Program-made: the position numbers and the translations under genes | Shown: piece after piece, positions 35,046 to 44,205 of the stretch | How positions within the stretch are numbered: the first letter of the stretch is position 1 | Layout: the number at the start of each line of letters is the position of its first letter | Notes under the pieces: generated by a model | What the model was told of the DNA's origin: nothing | Seen by the model: only the letters and a program-made list of their open reading frames with translations | The model's database searches: none | Origin: Caballeronia peredens | Lineage (GTDB): Bacteria > Pseudomonadota > Gammaproteobacteria > Burkholderiales > Burkholderiaceae | Assembly: GCA_001544595.2 (NCBI GenBank) | Contig: FCOH02000008.1 | Coordinates: 124,001-188,000, forward strand | Direction: 5' to 3' | Length of the DNA stretch: 64,000 bases

Positions 35046-35825
35046 ATGATTCTCGGCGACACCATTCTGGAAACGCGAGGGCTCACGAAGGAATTCAAAG
35101 GCTTCACGGCCGTGAATGGCGTGAACCTGCGCGTTCGCCGCGGCTCGATCCATGCGCTGATCGGACCGAACGGCGCGGGCAAGACCACCTGCTTCAATCT
35201 GCTCACCAAGTTTCTCGAACCCACTGCGGGTCAGATCGTTTTCAACGGCACGGACATCACGAGCGAACGCCCGGCGCATATCGCGCGGCGCGGCATCATC
35301 CGCTCGTTTCAGATTTCGGCGGTGTTTCCGCATCTGACGGTGCTCCAGAACGTGCGTATCGGCTTGCAACGCCAACTGGGCACGTCGTTTCATTTCTGGC
35401 GCAGCGAACGTTCGCTCGATCAGCTCAACGATCGCGCGATGGATCTGCTCACGCAGGTCGGCCTCACCGATTTCGCCGACACGAAAACCGTCGAGCTTTC
35501 CTACGGCCGCAAGCGCGCGCTGGAAATCGCCACGACCTTGTCGATGGAGCCGGAACTCATGCTCCTCGACGAGCCCACGCAAGGCATGGGACATGAAGAC
35601 GTGGATCGCGTCACGGCGCTGATCAAGAAAGTGTCGGCGGGCCGCACCATCCTGATGGTCGAGCACAACATGAACGTGATCGCGGGCATCTCCGACACCA
35701 TCACCGTGCTTCAGCGCGGCGAAGTGCTCGCCGAAGGCAGCTACGCGGAAGTGTCGAAGAATCCGCTCGTGATGGAAGCCTACATGGGCAGCGCCGATGC
35801 GGCGCTCACCGGAGCGCATGCATGA
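35046..35825 (+). CDS. LivG-type ABC importer ATPase (HAAT family)
   Basis: 259 residues. Walker A GPNGAGKTT at 40-48, ABC signature in the variant form LSYGRKRALEIA, Walker B LMLLDEPTQGMG and the switch His in VEHNMN. The C-terminal tail (NPLVMEAYMG) is typical of LivG. First gene of a five-gene operon ATPase-ATPase-binding protein-permease-permease; its stop overlaps the next start (ATGA). Substrates of this family are branched-chain or aromatic amino acids, urea, short amides or aromatic acids; not determined here. Confidence 0.92.
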   Translation: MILGDTILETRGLTKEFKGFTAVNGVNLRVRRGSIHALIGPNGAGKTTCFNLLTKFLEPTAGQIVFNGTDITSERPAHIARRGIIRSFQISAVFPHLTVLQNVRIGLQRQLGTSFHFWRSERSLDQLNDRAMDLLTQVGLTDFADTKTVELSYGRKRALEIATTLSMEPELMLLDEPTQGMGHEDVDRVTALIKKVSAGRTILMVEHNMNVIAGISDTITVLQRGEVLAEGSYAEVSKNPLVMEAYMGSADAALTGAHA

Positions 35826-36583
35826 GTACGATCGTGGAGGAGCGCCGCTCGCTGAATGCGAACGGCGGGGCGAACAATGCGCCCGCGCTGGAAATTTCGG
35901 GTCTGCAGGCGTGGTACGGGGAATCCCACATCCTGCACGGCGTGGACCTCAAGGTGAATCGCGGCGAAGTGGTCACGCTGCTCGGCCGCAACGGCGCGGG
36001 CCGCACGACGACGCTGCGGGCCATCATGGGTCTGACCGGGCGGCGCACGGGCTCGATCCGCGTGAGCGGGAACGAGACCATCGGCCTCGCCACACACAAG
36101 ATCGCGCATTATGGGGTCGGCTATTGTCCGGAGGAGCGCGGCATATTTTCGAGCCTCTCGTGCGAGGAAAACCTGCTTTTGCCGCCGGTGATCGGCAACC
36201 CCAAAGAGGCGATGCCGCTCGACGAGATCTACTCGATGTTCCCCAACCTGAAGGAGCGGCGCGCGAGCCAGGGCACGCGTCTTTCGGGCGGCGAGCAGCA
36301 GATGCTGGCGGTGGCGCGCATCCTGCGCACGGGCGCGAATCTGCTGCTGCTCGATGAAATTTCGGAAGGCCTCGCGCCGGTCATCGTGCAGACACTCGCG
36401 CGCATGATTCTCATGCTGAAGTCGCGTGGCTACACCATCGTCATGGTCGAACAGAATTTTCGCTTTGCGGCGCCGCTCGCGGACCGTTTCTACGTGATGG
36501 AACACGGGAACATCGTCGAGCATTTCGGCGCGGGGGAACTCGAAGCGAAGATGCCGGTGCTGCACGAATTGCTCGGGGTGTAA
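35822..36583 (+). CDS. LivF-type ABC importer ATPase with Arg in Walker A
   Basis: 253 residues. Walker A reads GRNGAGRTT (55-63): the normally invariant lysine is Arg61 (codon CGC at 36002-36004). The rest is canonical: signature RLSGGEQQMLAVAR, Walker B LLLLDEISEGL, switch region VMVEQN. In most ABC ATPases the lysine-to-arginine change strongly lowers ATP hydrolysis, so the two ATP sites of this heterodimer with the LivG-type partner may be unequal. It is within an intact operon with no sign of decay. Confidence 0.92.
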   Translation: MSTIVEERRSLNANGGANNAPALEISGLQAWYGESHILHGVDLKVNRGEVVTLLGRNGAGRTTTLRAIMGLTGRRTGSIRVSGNETIGLATHKIAHYGVGYCPEERGIFSSLSCEENLLLPPVIGNPKEAMPLDEIYSMFPNLKERRASQGTRLSGGEQQMLAVARILRTGANLLLLDEISEGLAPVIVQTLARMILMLKSRGYTIVMVEQNFRFAAPLADRFYVMEHGNIVEHFGAGELEAKMPVLHELLGV

Positions 36584-36664
36584 TCGATCGCATTCGCTCA
36601 TCGGCTCGTCAGCGCAGCACGTCACCAGTAACACCGCATCAAATCAAAACTCATGGAGACTGGA

Positions 36665-37885
36665 ATGAAAAAGAAGACCCTCGCGCGCCTCTCTACTCTT
36701 TGCTTTGCGGCTGCGGCGGCGAGTGTGGCGGTGATGAGCAGCAGCGCATACGCCGCCGACAGCAACAGCGTGAAGATCGGCTTCGTCACCGACTTGTCGG
36801 GCCTCTACGCGGACATCGACGGCCAGGGCGGCCTCGAAGCCATTCGCATGGCGATCGCGGATTTCGGCGGCAAGGTGAACGGCAAGCCGATCGAACTCGT
36901 CTATGCGGATCACCAGAACAAGGCCGATATCGCCGCGTCGCGGGCGCGCGAATGGATCGATCGCGACGGCGTGAACGTCATCATCGGCGGCACGAACTCG
37001 GCGACGGCGCTCTCGAGCGCACAGGTCGCGGCGGAGAAGAAGACGCCGTATATCAACATCGGCGCGGGCGCGGATAACCTGACCAACGAGCAATGCTCGC
37101 CCTACACGGTCCACTACGCCTACGACACGATGGCGCTCGCGAAGGGCACCGGCTCCGCGGTGACGAAGCAGGGCGGCAAGACGTGGTACTTCCTGACGGC
37201 CGACTACGCGTTCGGCAAGGCGCTGGAAAAGAACACGGCCGATGTCGTCAAGGCGAACGGCGGACAGGTGCTGGGCGAAGTGCGTCATCCGCTGTCGGCG
37301 TCCGATTTCTCGTCGTTCCTGCTGCAGGCGCAGGGCTCGAAGGCGCAGGTGCTCGGCCTCGCGAACGCCGGCGGCGACACGATCAACTCGATCAAGGCCG
37401 CGAAGGAATTCGGCGTCAGCAAGTCGATGAAGCTCGCCGCGCTGCTGATCTTCCTGACCGACATCCACAGCCTGGGACTGGAGACGACGCAGGGACTGGT
37501 CGCCACGGACAGCTGGTACTGGAACAAGGACGACAAGACGCGCGCGTGGGCGAAGCGCTACTTCGAGAAGATGAAGAAGATGCCGACGAGCCTGCAGGCT
37601 GCGGACTATTCGGCCGTGACGACCTATCTGAATGCAGTGAAGGCGGCGGGCACGACCGACAGCGACAAGGTCATGGAGCAGTTGCACAAGGCGAAGATCG
37701 ACGACTTCTACGCGAAGGGCTATATCCGCGAAGACGGCGCGATGATCCACGACATGTACCTGATGGAAGTGAAGAAGCCGTCGGAATCGAAGGAGCCGTG
37801 GGACTACTACAAGATCACCGCGACGATTCCGGGCGATCAGGCATTCGGCACGAAGGCGGAGTCGCGCTGCAAGCTGTGGAAGTAA
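36665..37885 (+). CDS. Periplasmic solute-binding protein of the first HAAT importer
   Basis: 406 residues with a Sec signal (about 1-30, ending SSAYA). Type I periplasmic-binding fold of the amide/branched-chain amino acid group (VKIGFVTDLSGLYADIDGQG at the start, then IIGGTNSATALSSAQVAAEKKTPYINIGA). GGAG lies six bases before the ATG. Operon position is between the two ATPases and the two permeases. Its ligand pocket is not that of LivJ/LivK, so an organic acid, amide or aromatic ligand is as likely as an amino acid. Confidence 0.92.
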   Translation: MKKKTLARLSTLCFAAAAASVAVMSSSAYAADSNSVKIGFVTDLSGLYADIDGQGGLEAIRMAIADFGGKVNGKPIELVYADHQNKADIAASRAREWIDRDGVNVIIGGTNSATALSSAQVAAEKKTPYINIGAGADNLTNEQCSPYTVHYAYDTMALAKGTGSAVTKQGGKTWYFLTADYAFGKALEKNTADVVKANGGQVLGEVRHPLSASDFSSFLLQAQGSKAQVLGLANAGGDTINSIKAAKEFGVSKSMKLAALLIFLTDIHSLGLETTQGLVATDSWYWNKDDKTRAWAKRYFEKMKKMPTSLQAADYSAVTTYLNAVKAAGTTDSDKVMEQLHKAKIDDFYAKGYIREDGAMIHDMYLMEVKKPSESKEPWDYYKITATIPGDQAFGTKAESRCKLWK

Positions 37886-37980
37886 GCGTGCGGTAGTGCT
37901 TCAACGCGTGTGCGCGGCGAACGGTCCGGGGGACGGTTCGCCGCCCGTTCCGCGTCAACACGTTTCTGACGGCAGGTTCA

Positions 37981-38865
37981 ATGGAAATATTCGGCATTCC
38001 ACTCGCCGCTATGATGAGCCAGCTGTTGCTCGGGCTGGTGAACGGCTCGTTCTACGCGATCCTGAGCCTCGGGCTCGCGGTGATCTTCGGCTTGCTCAAC
38101 GTCATCAATTTCGCGCACGGCGCGCTCTTCATGCTGGGCGCCATGCTCGCGTGGATGGGCTATTCGTACCTCAACATTCCGTACTGGGCGATGCTCGTGC
38201 TCGCGCCGGTCATCGTCGGACTGTTCGGCATGATCGTCGAGCGTTCGATGCTGCGCTGGCTCTACAAACTCGACCATCTGTACGGGCTTTTGCTCACCTT
38301 CGGCCTCACGCTCGTGATCGAAGGCGTGTTCCGCTCGATCTACGGTTCGTCCGGTCAGCCGTATGACGTGCCGTCGCTGCTTTCGGGCGCGACCAATCTC
38401 GGCTTCATGTTCCTGCCGAACTATCGCGCGTGGGTCGTGGTGGCTTCGCTCGCGGTGTGCTTCGCGACGTGGTTCGTGATCGAGAAGACGCGCATCGGCG
38501 CCTATTTGCGCGCGGGCACGGAGAACCCGAAGCTCGTCGAGGCATTCGGCGTCAACGTGCCGCTGATGATTACGCTCACCTACGGCTTCGGCGTCGCGCT
38601 CGCGGCGTTCGCGGGCGTGCTCGCCGCGCCCGTCATTCAGGTGTCGCCGCTGATGGGCCAGTCGATGATCATCACCGTGTTCGCGGTCGTCGTGATCGGC
38701 GGCATGGGCTCGATCATGGGCTCGATTCTCACGGGCCTGCTGCTCGGCGTGATCGAGGGCTTCACGCGCGTGTTCTATCCGGAAGCGTCCGCGACGGTCG
38801 TCTTCGTCATCATGGCGATCGTGTTGATGATTCGCCCGGCAGGACTCTTCGGCAAGGAAAAATGA
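37981..38865 (+). CDS. LivH-type permease of the first HAAT importer
   Basis: 294 residues with about eight membrane helices. NGSFYAILSLGLAVIFGLLNVINFAHGA near the N-terminus is the family signature, and the coupling segment around RAGTENPKLVEAFGVNV meets the ATPases. The stop overlaps the start of the second permease. Forms the inner-membrane channel with the LivM-type partner. Confidence 0.94.
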   Translation: MEIFGIPLAAMMSQLLLGLVNGSFYAILSLGLAVIFGLLNVINFAHGALFMLGAMLAWMGYSYLNIPYWAMLVLAPVIVGLFGMIVERSMLRWLYKLDHLYGLLLTFGLTLVIEGVFRSIYGSSGQPYDVPSLLSGATNLGFMFLPNYRAWVVVASLAVCFATWFVIEKTRIGAYLRAGTENPKLVEAFGVNVPLMITLTYGFGVALAAFAGVLAAPVIQVSPLMGQSMIITVFAVVVIGGMGSIMGSILTGLLLGVIEGFTRVFYPEASATVVFVIMAIVLMIRPAGLFGKEK

Positions 38866-39836
38866 TGCAGAGAAAAGCGCTCTACGGCCTGTTGCTGATC
38901 GGCCTGATCGTGGCGCCGTTCGTCGGCGTGTATCCCGTGTTCATGATGAAGGTGCTGTGTTTCGCGCTGTTCGCGGCGGCGTTCAATCTGCTGATCGGCT
39001 ATACCGGGCTGCTGTCGTTCGGGCACGCGATGTTCCTCGCGACCGCCGGCTACGTCACCGGCTACGGCATCCAGACGCTCAACCTCACGCCCGAACTCGG
39101 CGTGATCGCGGGCACGGCCGCCGCGACGCTGTTGGGCCTCGTCGCTGGCCTGCTCGCGATTCGCCGCCAGGGCATCTACTTCGCGATGGTCACGCTCGCG
39201 CTCGCGCAGATGATGTACTTCGTGTTCCTGCAGGCGCCGTTTACGCACGGCGAGGACGGCCTGCAGGGCGTGCCGCGCGGCAGGCTCTTCAACGTCGTCG
39301 ATCTGAGCAGCGACATCACGCTCTATTACGTGGTGCTCGTCGTGATGCTGCTCGCGTTCGCGCTGATCGTGCGCATCGTGCATTCGCCGTTCGGCCAGGT
39401 GCTGATCGCGATCAAGGAAAACGAGCCGCGCGCGATTTCGCTCGGCTACGACACGGCGCGCTACAAGCTGCTCGCGTTCGTGCTGTCGGCCGGTCTCGCC
39501 GGATTCGCGGGTTCGCTGAAGACGGTCGTGCTCGGCTTCGAAACGCTCGGCGACGCCTACTGGACGATGTCCGGCCTCGTCGTCCTGATGACGCTCGTCG
39601 GCGGCATGAGCACGATGTTCGGGCCGCTGCTGGGCGCGGCGATCATCGTCGCGCTGGAGGACCGGCTGGGCGACATCGGCAGCGGCATGGCACGGCTCAC
39701 GGGCCTGAACTGGTTCAACTCGCTCGGGGAGTCGGTGACGATCGTGACGGGCATCATTTTCATCGCGTGCGTGCTGGCGTTCCGGCGCGGGATCGTCGGC
39801 GAGATCGTCGCGCGGGTCCGGCCGCTGCAGAGCTGA
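38862..39836 (+). CDS. LivM-type permease of the first HAAT importer
   Basis: 324 residues, 8-9 membrane helices, with FNLLIGYTGLLSFGHAMF and the coupling segment AIKENEPRAISLGYD typical of LivM. Two adjacent ATG codons (38862 and 38865) follow AAGGA; either could be used. Last gene of the operon; 250 bp later is a strong terminator. Confidence 0.94.
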   Translation: MMQRKALYGLLLIGLIVAPFVGVYPVFMMKVLCFALFAAAFNLLIGYTGLLSFGHAMFLATAGYVTGYGIQTLNLTPELGVIAGTAAATLLGLVAGLLAIRRQGIYFAMVTLALAQMMYFVFLQAPFTHGEDGLQGVPRGRLFNVVDLSSDITLYYVVLVVMLLAFALIVRIVHSPFGQVLIAIKENEPRAISLGYDTARYKLLAFVLSAGLAGFAGSLKTVVLGFETLGDAYWTMSGLVVLMTLVGGMSTMFGPLLGAAIIVALEDRLGDIGSGMARLTGLNWFNSLGESVTIVTGIIFIACVLAFRRGIVGEIVARVRPLQS

Positions 39837-39889
39837 GGCGATTCGATCTGCTGTCCGAAGCATCGAGGCCGGCGCTTAAAACGTCGTTA

Positions 39890-40088
39890 TATTGCAAGAA
39901 ATACGCCCTTTTTAGGTGCTTTCATGCACCACTAGGGTAAATGCTAGGTTGTTGTTTAGTGTTGCGTTCTTTAACATGCGTCCTAGTTCTGTTGCACCCA
40001 GATTTTTTGAGGTGGAGAACGAGGAGACATGAGGCACAAAGTGCCCGACCGAAAAGCGCTGTTGGATGATTCCAACAGCGCTTTTTTT
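39890..40088 (+). ncRNA. Candidate small RNA or structured 3' UTR
   Basis: In the 522-bp gap between the two importer loci, three hairpins lie in line: GGTGC-N6-GCACC (39915-39930), GGCAC-AAA-GTGCC (40033-40045), and a 14-bp terminator stem at 40053-40084 with seven T. The DNA is less GC-rich than its flanks. A 24-codon frame starting at 40029 overlaps the terminator and has a crowded ribosome binding site, so I do not call it. It may be a free small RNA or one cut from the upstream operon 3' end; the 5' end is not placed. Confidence 0.35.
40053..40088 (+). terminator. Strong intrinsic terminator
   Basis: AAAGCGCTGTTGGA-TGAT-TCCAACAGCGCTTT is a 14-bp perfect stem with a four-base loop running into a T-tract. 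A second, weaker hairpin (CCCGCC-N10-GGCGGG then GTTTT) lies at 40114-40140. Confidence 0.92.
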
Positions 40089-40262
40089 ATTGCCCATCGA
40101 TAATACGAATAATCCCGCCGGCATTTTCAGGCGGGGTTTTCCCGAGGATTTTCGGCATTACGCGGCAGCGTTTCAGACGCGCTGAAAAAACGCCGTCAAA
40201 GTGCGCGGGAATCCCTTCAAAACGCTTGCTGCACGGCACTTTCGTCCGCTAAACTGCATTTC

Positions 40263-40278
40263 CCGACCAACTGGTCGG
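40263..40278. promoter_or_regulatory. Palindrome CCGACCA-AC-TGGTCGG, candidate TetR-type operator
   Basis: A near-perfect 16-bp palindrome, 80 bp upstream of the solute-binding protein gene. ACCnnnnGGT-centred palindromes are typical TetR-family operators. No tetR gene is in the window, so the regulator would be elsewhere. Confidence 0.4.
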
Positions 40279-40358
40279 CGATTCATCGGCGGTGCGAATC
40301 ACGAGCCTGTACGCGAGCAGTTCTTTAAGCAGACACACGATTTACGGGGCGCAAATCA

Positions 40359-41537
40359 ATGAAGTTGGCTTTACGCGGCAAGGCGGTCGCAATGGCCGTC
40401 GCGGCAATTTCCATCGGTTTCTCGGCGGTATTCAGTAATCAGGTTTTAGCGGACGTGAAAATCGGCGTGACGGTATCGGCGACGGGACCGGCCGCGTCGC
40501 TCGGCATTCCCGAAAAGAACACGATCGCTTTGCTGCCCAAGGAAGTCGCGGGGCAAAAGATGCAATACATCGTGCTCGACGACGCCACCGATTCCACTCA
40601 GGCCGTGAAGAACGCACGCAAGCTCACGAGCGAAGATCACGTCGATGCCCTCGTCGGCTCGACGGTCGTGCCGAACTCGCTCGCGATGATCGACATCGCC
40701 GCGGAAACGCAAACGCCGATGATCTCGATGGCCGCGGCCGCGAGCATCGTCGAGCCGATGGACAGCAAGCGCGCGTGGGTATTCAAGACGCCGCAGAACG
40801 ACATCCTGATGGCCACCGCGATTGCGCAGCATATGTCGAATCACGGCGTGAAGACGGTCGCGTTCATCGGCTTTTCGGATGCCTACGGCGAGAGCTGGTT
40901 CAAGGAGTTCTCGAAGGCCGCCGATCTCGCGAAGCTGAAGGTCGTCGCGAACGAGCGCTTCGCGCGCAACGATGCATCGGTCACGGGCCAGGTGCTCAAG
41001 ATGATGTCGCAGAATGCCGACGCGGTGCTGATCGCGGGCGCGGGCACGCCGGCCGCGCTGCCGCAGAAGACGCTCAAGGAGCGCGGCTACAAGGGCAAGA
41101 TCTATCAGACGCACGGCGTCGCCAATAACGACTTCCTGCGCGTGTGCGGCAAGGATTGCGAAGGCACGTTCCTGCCCGCGGGTCCGCTGCTCGTCGCGGA
41201 GCAGTTGCCGGACAGCAATCCCGTCAAGCAGGCGGCGCTTACGTACAAGAAGGCCTATGAAGGCGCGTATGGCGCGGGTTCGGTATCGACCTTCGGCGGG
41301 CACGCGTGGGACGCGGGCCTCATTCTGCAGCGCGCGATTCCCATCGCGCTGAAGAAGGGCCAGCCCGGCACGCCGGCGTTCCGCGAAGCCTTGCGCGCGG
41401 CAATCGAAGAGACGAAGAATCTGCCCGCGTCGCACGGTATCTTCAACATGAGCCCCAACGATCACTCCGGGCTCGACCAGCGCGCGCGCGCGATGGTCGA
41501 GATCGTCGGCGGCAAGTGGAAGCTCTCGGGCAACTGA
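40359..41537 (+). CDS. Branched-chain amino acid-type periplasmic binding protein, stand-alone paralogue
   Basis: 392 residues with a signal peptide of about 32 residues (NQVLA). Type I binding fold: VKIGVTVSATGPAASLGIPE, VGSTVVPNSLAMIDIAAE, FKTPQND, THGVANNDFLRVCG with a cysteine pair (VCGKDC) likely to form a disulfide. It is closely similar along its whole length to the binding protein at 41826, indicating a tandem duplication. It has its own promoter region and terminator and no permease directly attached, so it may offer a second specificity to the importer that follows. Confidence 0.92.
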   Translation: MKLALRGKAVAMAVAAISIGFSAVFSNQVLADVKIGVTVSATGPAASLGIPEKNTIALLPKEVAGQKMQYIVLDDATDSTQAVKNARKLTSEDHVDALVGSTVVPNSLAMIDIAAETQTPMISMAAAASIVEPMDSKRAWVFKTPQNDILMATAIAQHMSNHGVKTVAFIGFSDAYGESWFKEFSKAADLAKLKVVANERFARNDASVTGQVLKMMSQNADAVLIAGAGTPAALPQKTLKERGYKGKIYQTHGVANNDFLRVCGKDCEGTFLPAGPLLVAEQLPDSNPVKQAALTYKKAYEGAYGAGSVSTFGGHAWDAGLILQRAIPIALKKGQPGTPAFREALRAAIEETKNLPASHGIFNMSPNDHSGLDQRARAMVEIVGGKWKLSGN

Positions 41538-41567
41538 CGGAAAACGCATGTGAACTGATTCGGAGAC

Positions 41568-41598
41568 AAAGGCGCGTTACATGAGAACGCGCCTTTTT
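41568..41598 (+). terminator. Intrinsic terminator after the stand-alone binding protein
   Basis: AGGCGCGTT (41570-41578), a seven-base loop, AACGCGCCT, then T7. It separates this gene from its paralogue. The following stretch up to 41825 holds no gene I can support. Confidence 0.9.
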
Positions 41599-41825
41599 TT
41601 CTGTGTCGTGCAGTGAAGAGTCGCGGCGAAAGAAGAGGGCGCAGAGCCTCGCGAGCCGCCGCGCAACGGTCAGGGAAAACTCCCCTTGGCACGCAGTAAC
41701 GCGGTACATAGATTGGGGCGGCTCTTTGGCCCGGGCCAGGGAAGCTGCATCGATAACAACTCGCAGCAGCGCACCGCAGGGGTGCGTGTTTGCAAAAAAC
41801 GAGCAAGTCGCGTTTGGAGACAGCA

Positions 41826-42998
41826 ATGACAACGAAGAAGGCATGGATCAAGACGGGCATCGCGCTGGCGATCGCGGGCAGCGCGCTTGCGGGCGCGGGC
41901 GCGGCGTTCGCGCAGGTGAAGATCGGCGTGACGCTCTCGGCGACGGGACCGGCCGCATCGCTCGGGATTCCCGAGAAAAACACGGTCGCGCTGTTGCCGA
42001 AGGAGATCGGCGGGAAATCGGTCGAGTACATCGTGCTCGATGACGGTTCCGACACGAGCCGCGCCGTGCAGAACACGCGCAAGCTGATCGACGAGGATCA
42101 CGTCGATGCGATCGTCGGTTCGACCGTGACGCCCAACTCGCTCGCGATGATCGACGCCGCCGCAGCAGGCAAGACGCCGATGATTTCGATGGCTGCGTCG
42201 GCCGCGATCATCGCGCCGATGGACGCCAAGAAGGCATGGGTCTTCAAGACGCCGCAAAACGACGCGCTGATGGCCGATGCGATCGCGAGCTATATGGAGA
42301 AGCACGGCGTGAAGACGGTGGGCTTCATCGGCTTCGCGGATGCCTACGGCGACGGCTGGTACAACGTCTTCAACGCGGCAGCCACGGCGCACAAACTGAA
42401 GATCGTCACGAACGAGCGCTATAACCGCACGGACACGTCCGTCACCGGCCAGGTGCTGAAGACGATGGGCGCGAATCCGGACGCGGTGCTGATCGCGGGC
42501 GCGGGTACGCCGTCGGCGCTGCCGGCGAAGGCGCTGAAGGAGCGCGGCTACAAGGGCAAGGTCTATCAGACGCACGGCGTCGCCAACAACGACTTCCTGC
42601 GCGTGTGCGGCAAGGACTGCGAGGGCGAGATCCTGCCCGCCGGTCCGGTGCTCGTAACGGAGCAATTGCCGGAGAGCAATCCGGTGAAGAAGTCGTCGGC
42701 GGCCTACAAGGACGCCTATGAGAAGGCCAACGGCGCGGGTTCGCTGTCGACGTTCGGCGGCCATGCGTGGGACGCGGGTCAGATGCTGCAGCGTGCGATT
42801 CCCGAGGCGCTCAAGAAAGGCCAGCCGGGCACGCCGGAATTCCGCGAAGCGCTGCGCGCCGCGCTGGAAAACCTGAAGGATCTGCCGGTGTCGCACGGCA
42901 TCATGAACACGACGCCGAACGATCACAACGGCTTCGACAGTCGCGCGCGCGTAATGGTGCAGATCGTCGACGGCAAGTGGAAGTTGCTGAACGACTGA
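41826..42998 (+). CDS. Branched-chain amino acid-type periplasmic binding protein
   Basis: 390 residues; signal peptide about 1-28 ending GAAFA, then QVKIGVTLSATGPAASLGIPE. Shares most positions with the protein at 40359, including the VCGKDC cysteine pair and the end motif MVQIVDGKWKLL. GGAG stands six bases before the ATG. It directly precedes permease and ATPase genes of a complete importer, so it is probably the main receptor of that system. Confidence 0.93.
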   Translation: MTTKKAWIKTGIALAIAGSALAGAGAAFAQVKIGVTLSATGPAASLGIPEKNTVALLPKEIGGKSVEYIVLDDGSDTSRAVQNTRKLIDEDHVDAIVGSTVTPNSLAMIDAAAAGKTPMISMAASAAIIAPMDAKKAWVFKTPQNDALMADAIASYMEKHGVKTVGFIGFADAYGDGWYNVFNAAATAHKLKIVTNERYNRTDTSVTGQVLKTMGANPDAVLIAGAGTPSALPAKALKERGYKGKVYQTHGVANNDFLRVCGKDCEGEILPAGPVLVTEQLPESNPVKKSSAAYKDAYEKANGAGSLSTFGGHAWDAGQMLQRAIPEALKKGQPGTPEFREALRAALENLKDLPVSHGIMNTTPNDHNGFDSRARVMVQIVDGKWKLLND

Positions 42999-43144
42999 GC
43001 GTGACAGGACGCGCCTGATCGCGCGTTCTCGTCTCCTAATTTCAAGATGACTCGGCGGCGCACCGGCAACGGCGCGCCGCTTTGACCATGTTCCGGCGGA
43101 TGCGCTTTCGATCCGTCTGTTTCAGAGAGCTTCGAAGAGGAAGT

Positions 43145-44200
43145 ATGGACTTATCGATTGCGGCGATTCTCGCGCAGGACGGGATCACCACGGGTGCGAT
43201 CTACGCGTTGCTCGCGCTCGCGCTGGTGCTCGTGTTCTCCGTGACACGCGTCATTTTCATTCCGCAGGGCGAGTTCGTCGCGTATGGCGCGCTCACGCTG
43301 GCCGCGCTGCAAACGCAGAAGCTGCCCGCGACCTGCTATCTGCTCATCGCGATGGGCGTCGGCTGCTTCGTCGCCGAAGTTGCGGGTATCGTTCGTCATC
43401 CTGCGCGATATCACCAGATCGGACGTTTGCTCGCCGTGCTGGCGGGCAAGTATCTGCTGTTTCCCGTCGCCGTATGGGGGCTCACGCAGGCCGTATTCGC
43501 CGTTTCCCTGCCGATGATCGCGCAGATCGCGTTGACGCTACTGATCGTCGTGCCGATGGGACCGTTCGTCTACCGGCTCGCGTATGAACCGATCGCGGAG
43601 GCGAGCACGCTGTTGCTGCTGATCGTCGCGGTGGCGGTGCACTTCGCGATGGTCGGGCTCGGGCTCGTCATGTTCGGCGCGGAAGGTTCGCGCACGACCG
43701 CGTTCTCCGATGCCACGTTCAACCTCGGCAGCGTCTCGATCTCGGGCCAGAGCCTGTGGGTCGTCGGCACGGCCGTCGTGCTGATCGCCGCGCTTTACTT
43801 CTACTTCGATCGCTCGATCTCCGGCAAGGCGCTGCGCGCGACGTCGGTGAATCGTCTGGGCGCGCGGCTGGTAGGCATCGGCACGACGCAGGCGGGACGG
43901 CTTGCGTTCACGCTCGCGGCGGGTCTGGGCGCGCTGTGCGGCGTGCTCGTCGCGCCGATTACGACCATTTATTACGACTCGGGCTTCCTGATCGGCCTGA
44001 AGGGCTTCGTGGGCGCCATCGTGGGTGGTCTGGTGAGCTATCCGCTCGCGGCGGCGGGTTCGCTGCTCGTGGGTCTGCTCGAATCGTATTCGTCGTTCTG
44101 GGCGAGCGCGTACAAGGAGGTGATCGTCTTCACGCTGATTATTCCGGTGCTGCTCTGGCGAAGCCTGGCAAGCCCGCATTCGGACGAGGACGAGGAATAA
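43145..44200 (+). CDS. livH: LivH-type permease of the second importer
   Basis: 351 residues, about 50 longer than typical LivH, with extra hydrophobic sequence in the middle (about 75-140). N-terminal signature [20 protein letters not shown] and coupling segment [23 protein letters not shown] precedes the ATG. The next gene starts 5 bp later. Pairs with the permease half of the following fusion protein. Confidence 0.92.
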   Translation: MDLSIAAILAQDGITTGAIYALLALALVLVFSVTRVIFIPQGEFVAYGALTLAALQTQKLPATCYLLIAMGVGCFVAEVAGIVRHPARYHQIGRLLAVLAGKYLLFPVAVWGLTQAVFAVSLPMIAQIALTLLIVVPMGPFVYRLAYEPIAEASTLLLLIVAVAVHFAMVGLGLVMFGAEGSRTTAFSDATFNLGSVSISGQSLWVVGTAVVLIAALYFYFDRSISGKALRATSVNRLGARLVGIGTTQAGRLAFTLAAGLGALCGVLVAPITTIYYDSGFLIGLKGFVGAIVGGLVSYPLAAAGSLLVGLLESYSSFWASAYKEVIVFTLIIPVLLWRSLASPHSDEDEE

Positions 44201-44205
44201 AGCCC

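Noticed and set aside
40029..40103. 24-codon leader peptide before the binding protein gene
   Set aside because: Its binding site is only two bases from the ATG, it overlaps the terminator stem, and it lacks runs of Leu, Ile or Val codons expected for an attenuation leader.
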